Positions 13,905 to 16,176 of a stretch of DNA of 16,176 bases are shown one piece after another. The DNA is from Spirochaetota bacterium (GTDB lineage Bacteria > Spirochaetota > Spirochaetia > DSM-27196 > PWMO01). The stretch is taken from positions 1 to 16,176 of the forward strand of contig JAAAOH010000075.1 of NCBI GenBank assembly GCA_009908925.1, given 5' to 3'. The notes under the pieces were generated by a model that saw nothing but the letters and a program-made list of their open reading frames with translations, made no database searches and was not told the DNA's origin. The stretch's first letter is position 1. Every line of letters starts with the position of its first letter. The translations under genes and the position numbers were made by a program.

Positions 13905-15050
13905 ATGAGTGCACAAGACGTAGGGCCGGAAGATACATGGTACGAAATTACCGATGAAACCACGGCACCCTCGCCTCAGGTCCTGATATTCCCCGAGCGG
14001 GTTACCCGCAACATTCGAAGCGCGATCAGATCTGTCGGTGGTGCGGAGCGCCTCAGACCGCATGTCAAAACGCACAAGAGCCGCGACGTAGTTCGACTGC
14101 ACCTCGACGAGGGCATATCGAAGTTCAAGTGTTCCACCCTCTCGGAAGCGGTCATGCTGGTCGATGCGGGCGCGTCGGACGTCCTGATCGCATATCAGCT
14201 GGTGGGGCCGAATCAGGCGATGCTCTGCGACATGATCCGACGTTTTCCCGGTACCGGCTTTGCGTGCCTCGTGGACAACGCGGACACCGTCACGGCGCTT
14301 GAGCGAGAGGCGCAGAAGGCGGACGTGCAGGTTACCGTGTATATCGATCTCGACGTCGGCATGCACCGGACCGGGATCGTCCCCGACGATGACGCGACGG
14401 AGCTCTACCGGAGGATCGCCCGTTCGAGCGTCCTGATTGCCGGAGGCCTGCACGCCTACGACGGGCACATTCATGATTCCGACCTCTCGCAGCGCCGGGA
14501 ACGAGCCGCGGAGGCGCGCCTCGGGGCGACGAGAATGCGGGATCAACTTCTCGCCGAGGGCTTTCCCGTACCCGAGCTCGTCGTCGGCGGCACACCGACG
14601 TTTCCCTGTCACGCCGCAGCCCTGGAAGACGGTATGAGCGCCTCGCCGGGAACCTATCCATACTTCGACTGGGGGTACGCCACAAACTTTCCCGACCTGC
14701 CGTTCGTCGGGGCGGCGGTTCTCCTTGCCCGCGTAATCAGTGTCCCGGCCCCGGGGCGGTTCACCGTCGACGTGGGCAGCAAGGCGATCGCAGCCGACCC
14801 CGTGCAGCCGCGGGGCACCATCCTGAACCTTCCCGAGGCCGAGGCAGGGCCGCAGAGCGAGGAGCACTGGGTCTTCACCGTATCGCAGGAGAACACCCCC
14901 GGAGTGGGGGAGGTGATGTATATCTGGCCCCGGCACATCTGCCCGACCATCGAGCACTACAACCGCGTTGCGGTCGTCTCCGGGGATGGAAGGATTAGCG
15001 CCCACTGGGAGGTAACAGCCCGGGGCCGGGATGGTATCGCGCCGACGTAA
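13905..15050 (+). CDS. DSD1 / D-threonine aldolase-type PLP enzyme (alanine-racemase fold), D-serine dehydratase-like
   Basis: A 381-residue cytoplasmic enzyme with a GAAGGGGGAA ribosome site about eight bases before the ATG. The N-terminal barrel holds RPHVKTHKS with the PLP-binding Lys predicted at residue 55, then ISKFKCSTLSEAVMLVDAGA, YIDLDVGMHRTGI, GLHAYDGHIHD and VGGTPTFPC. The C-terminal beta domain contains WPRHICPTIEHYN, in which His344 and Cys346 form the His-x-Cys metal site. In eukaryotic-type D-serine dehydratases this zinc pair is His/Cys, whereas D-threonine aldolases and 3-hydroxyaspartate aldolases use His/Asp. The residue pattern therefore favours dehydratase-type chemistry (D-serine to pyruvate and ammonia through an enamine), though the substrate is inferred. 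A RidA-family gene follows after 43 bases, which fits an enamine-releasing enzyme. The length is normal for the family. Confidence 0.88.
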   Translation: MSAQDVGPEDTWYEITDETTAPSPQVLIFPERVTRNIRSAIRSVGGAERLRPHVKTHKSRDVVRLHLDEGISKFKCSTLSEAVMLVDAGASDVLIAYQLVGPNQAMLCDMIRRFPGTGFACLVDNADTVTALEREAQKADVQVTVYIDLDVGMHRTGIVPDDDATELYRRIARSSVLIAGGLHAYDGHIHDSDLSQRRERAAEARLGATRMRDQLLAEGFPVPELVVGGTPTFPCHAAALEDGMSASPGTYPYFDWGYATNFPDLPFVGAAVLLARVISVPAPGRFTVDVGSKAIAADPVQPRGTILNLPEAEAGPQSEEHWVFTVSQENTPGVGEVMYIWPRHICPTIEHYNRVAVVSGDGRISAHWEVTARGRDGIAPT

Positions 15051-15093
15051 TCGGTACCGCCGGAATCACGATACTCGAACAGGAGGCAGGCAT

Positions 15094-15558
15094 ATGCCCA
15101 CGAGAGAAGAGACACTGGAAACCCGCGGCTACGCGATGGCCGATGCACCCAAACCCGGTGGACTGTACCGGCCGGTGGTTCTCCACGACGGAGTCGCGTA
15201 TCTGTCGGGAATGGTGCCGTTCCGAAGCGGCGAGGTCGCCTACACCGGTAAGGTGCCGTCGGCGGTCAGCGTGGAGGACGCGCAGAAGGCGGCAGAGCTC
15301 TGCGCTGCGAATCTGCTGCGCGTATTCGCCCGCGAGGTGGGCCCTCTGGATATGGTCGAGCAGGTGCTCAAGGTGACGGGTTTCGTCAACGCCGATCCGA
15401 ATCTGACCGAGGCGCACCTGGTCATGAACGGGGCCTCACAGTTGATTCTGGACGTACTCGGCGACGTCGGATCGCACGCACGATCCGCCGTCGGTGTGGC
15501 GACGCTTCCGCTCGGTGCCAGCGTGGAAGTGGAGATGATCGTCGCCGTATCGAAGTAG
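15094..15558 (+). CDS. RidA/YjgF/YER057c family protein (2-iminobutanoate/2-iminopropanoate deaminase-like)
   Basis: The protein has 154 residues from the ATG at 15094, which has AGGAGG upstream; an in-frame ATG at 15031 lies inside the previous gene and lacks a site. The RidA fold is visible: PVVLHDGVAYLSGMVPF, then DAQKAAELCAANLLRVFARE, VLKVTGFVNADPNLTEAHLV and the C-terminal block ARSAVGVATLPLGASVEVEM. Arg130 (in HARSAVGV) aligns with the carboxylate-binding Arg105 of E. coli RidA, which is needed for imine deaminase activity. Family members hydrolyse reactive enamines/imines such as 2-aminoacrylate. The N-terminus is about 20 residues longer than in classical RidA, and the RSAVGVxxLPxGASVEV form belongs to a divergent subgroup, so the exact activity is less certain. 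It is co-directional with the PLP enzyme, which probably supplies its substrate. Confidence 0.88.
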   Translation: MPTREETLETRGYAMADAPKPGGLYRPVVLHDGVAYLSGMVPFRSGEVAYTGKVPSAVSVEDAQKAAELCAANLLRVFAREVGPLDMVEQVLKVTGFVNADPNLTEAHLVMNGASQLILDVLGDVGSHARSAVGVATLPLGASVEVEMIVAVSK

Positions 15559-15588
15559 CGCGCACGCACCGCCGCGGCACCACCGCCG

Positions 15589-16176
15589 CTACGCCGCCGC
15601 TGCTCCCGCCCCCGGCCGCAAGAGGGCAAGCCCGATCCCGCACGCGAGGACCACGCCGGCGAGCAGGACGCCCAGGCCCGGAAGGGCCGCGCCGAAGCCC
15701 CACCGGTCTATGGCAGAGCCGAGAATCGGAGTGAGCACGGCGCTCCCCTCCATCCCGGAGAAGTAGTAGATCCCGAGCACCGTCGAGCGGCGTCGCTCGC
15801 TGATCTCCGCGGCGATGTGGGCCTCGGCGGTGGGCATGCGGGCGAACATGAGGGTGCCGATTGCGAGGAGCAGGACGAACATGAGGGCCGGGAAGGGCGT
15901 AACCGGAATGAGGGCGAGCAGCGGGGCGAGGAGGATGCCCACCGCGACCATGACCGGGACCCGTCCGAACACATCTGAAAACCAGCCGCCGAGGGGCGCG
16001 GCGAAGAGACCGGCGCCGAAGATCACCGAGATGAACCCCGCCGCAAGTCGGTCGTCGACACCGCGCACGTCTACGAGATACAGCGGTATGAACGGGATCG
16101 TGCTTGCCACGGCGGTCGAGATGATGCCGGTCAGAATGAGAAAGATGGTCATCCGGACGGCGGTGCCGGCTCTCGC
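15589..16176 (-). CDS. Major facilitator superfamily transporter, C-terminal half (runs off window)
   Basis: The frame is open to the right edge, so only the last 195 or so residues are seen. They hold about six membrane segments, for example MTIFLILTGIISTAVASTIP and FIPLYLV, then PVMVAVGILLAPLLALIPVT, ALMFVLLLAIGTLMFARMPT and GLGVLLAGVVLACGIGLALL. The loop GGWFSDVFGRVPVM is the second-half copy of MFS motif A (G-x-x-x-D-x-x-G-R), placing the fragment as helices 7-12 of a 12-helix carrier. The ATG at 16152 is an internal Met, not the start. The tail ends in a short alanine run (GAGAAAA). It is convergent with the RidA gene, with stops 30 bases apart and no clear hairpin between them. The substrate is unknown; a drug or metabolite exporter is possible. 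Confidence 0.88.
   Translation of the reverse strand, partial: ARAGTAVRMTIFLILTGIISTAVASTIPFIPLYLVDVRGVDDRLAAGFISVIFGAGLFAAPLGGWFSDVFGRVPVMVAVGILLAPLLALIPVTPFPALMFVLLLAIGTLMFARMPTAEAHIAAEISERRRSTVLGIYYFSGMEGSAVLTPILGSAIDRWGFGAALPGLGVLLAGVVLACGIGLALLRPGAGAAAA

Noticed and set aside
15559..15612. CCGCCGC-rich stretch as a repeat or terminator between the RidA and MFS genes
   Set aside because: It is largely the alanine/glycine codon run of the MFS C-terminus plus a few bases, with no stable stem-loop and T run.

Overview
The window is GC-rich and looks like a chromosomal stretch from a bacterium of the Spirochaetia. The main clue is the phosphonate-type binding protein at 9059-10048, whose mature N-terminus (SGGQEEE) is the style common on exported spirochaete binding proteins. 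The assignment is an inference. I saw no rRNA, tRNA, CRISPR array, transposase or phage gene.

Left part (1-5046): a frameshifted secreted esterase cut by the window edge (-), a small lipoprotein (+), a decayed FAD-dependent oxidoreductase remnant (-), a SulP/STAS anion transporter (-), a seven-repeat FG-GAP/VCBS propeller lipoprotein (+) and a secreted YHS-domain protein (-). Bases 5047-5419 hold no convincing gene.

Centre (5420-8820): an alpha/beta-hydrolase lipoprotein (-) diverges from a tight NfeD-SPFH-SPFH membrane-scaffold operon (+). Both divergent genes have a promoter-like TTGAC(C/G)-17/18-TANNNT whose predicted transcription start falls on or next to the ATG, with no Shine-Dalgarno, so both may be leaderless. 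The propeller lipoprotein has the same arrangement with a leader of only about five bases.

Right-centre (8821-12561): a phosphate/phosphite/phosphonate ABC importer, phnD-phnC-phnE-phnE. Three 11-bp-spaced NTAAC(G/A) repeats lie upstream of phnD and resemble Pho-type boxes. A strong hairpin between phnD and phnC could keep the binding protein in excess over the membrane parts.

Right (12562-16176): an alpha/beta-hydrolase pseudogene with frameshifts and a deletion, an unrecognised 124-aa protein (-), and, divergent from it, a DSD1/D-threonine-aldolase-type PLP enzyme followed by a RidA-family deaminase. That pair makes sense if the first enzyme releases an enamine such as 2-aminoacrylate. The C-terminal half of an MFS transporter (-) runs off the right edge.

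Overall this is nutrient uptake, envelope upkeep and amino-acid handling, with three broken enzymes indicating active gene decay (or, for single frameshifts, sequencing error). I see no clear undescribed defence or mobile system. The best leads are the leaderless promoter architecture, the Pho-like repeats, the double-SPFH operon and the DSD1-type/RidA pair.
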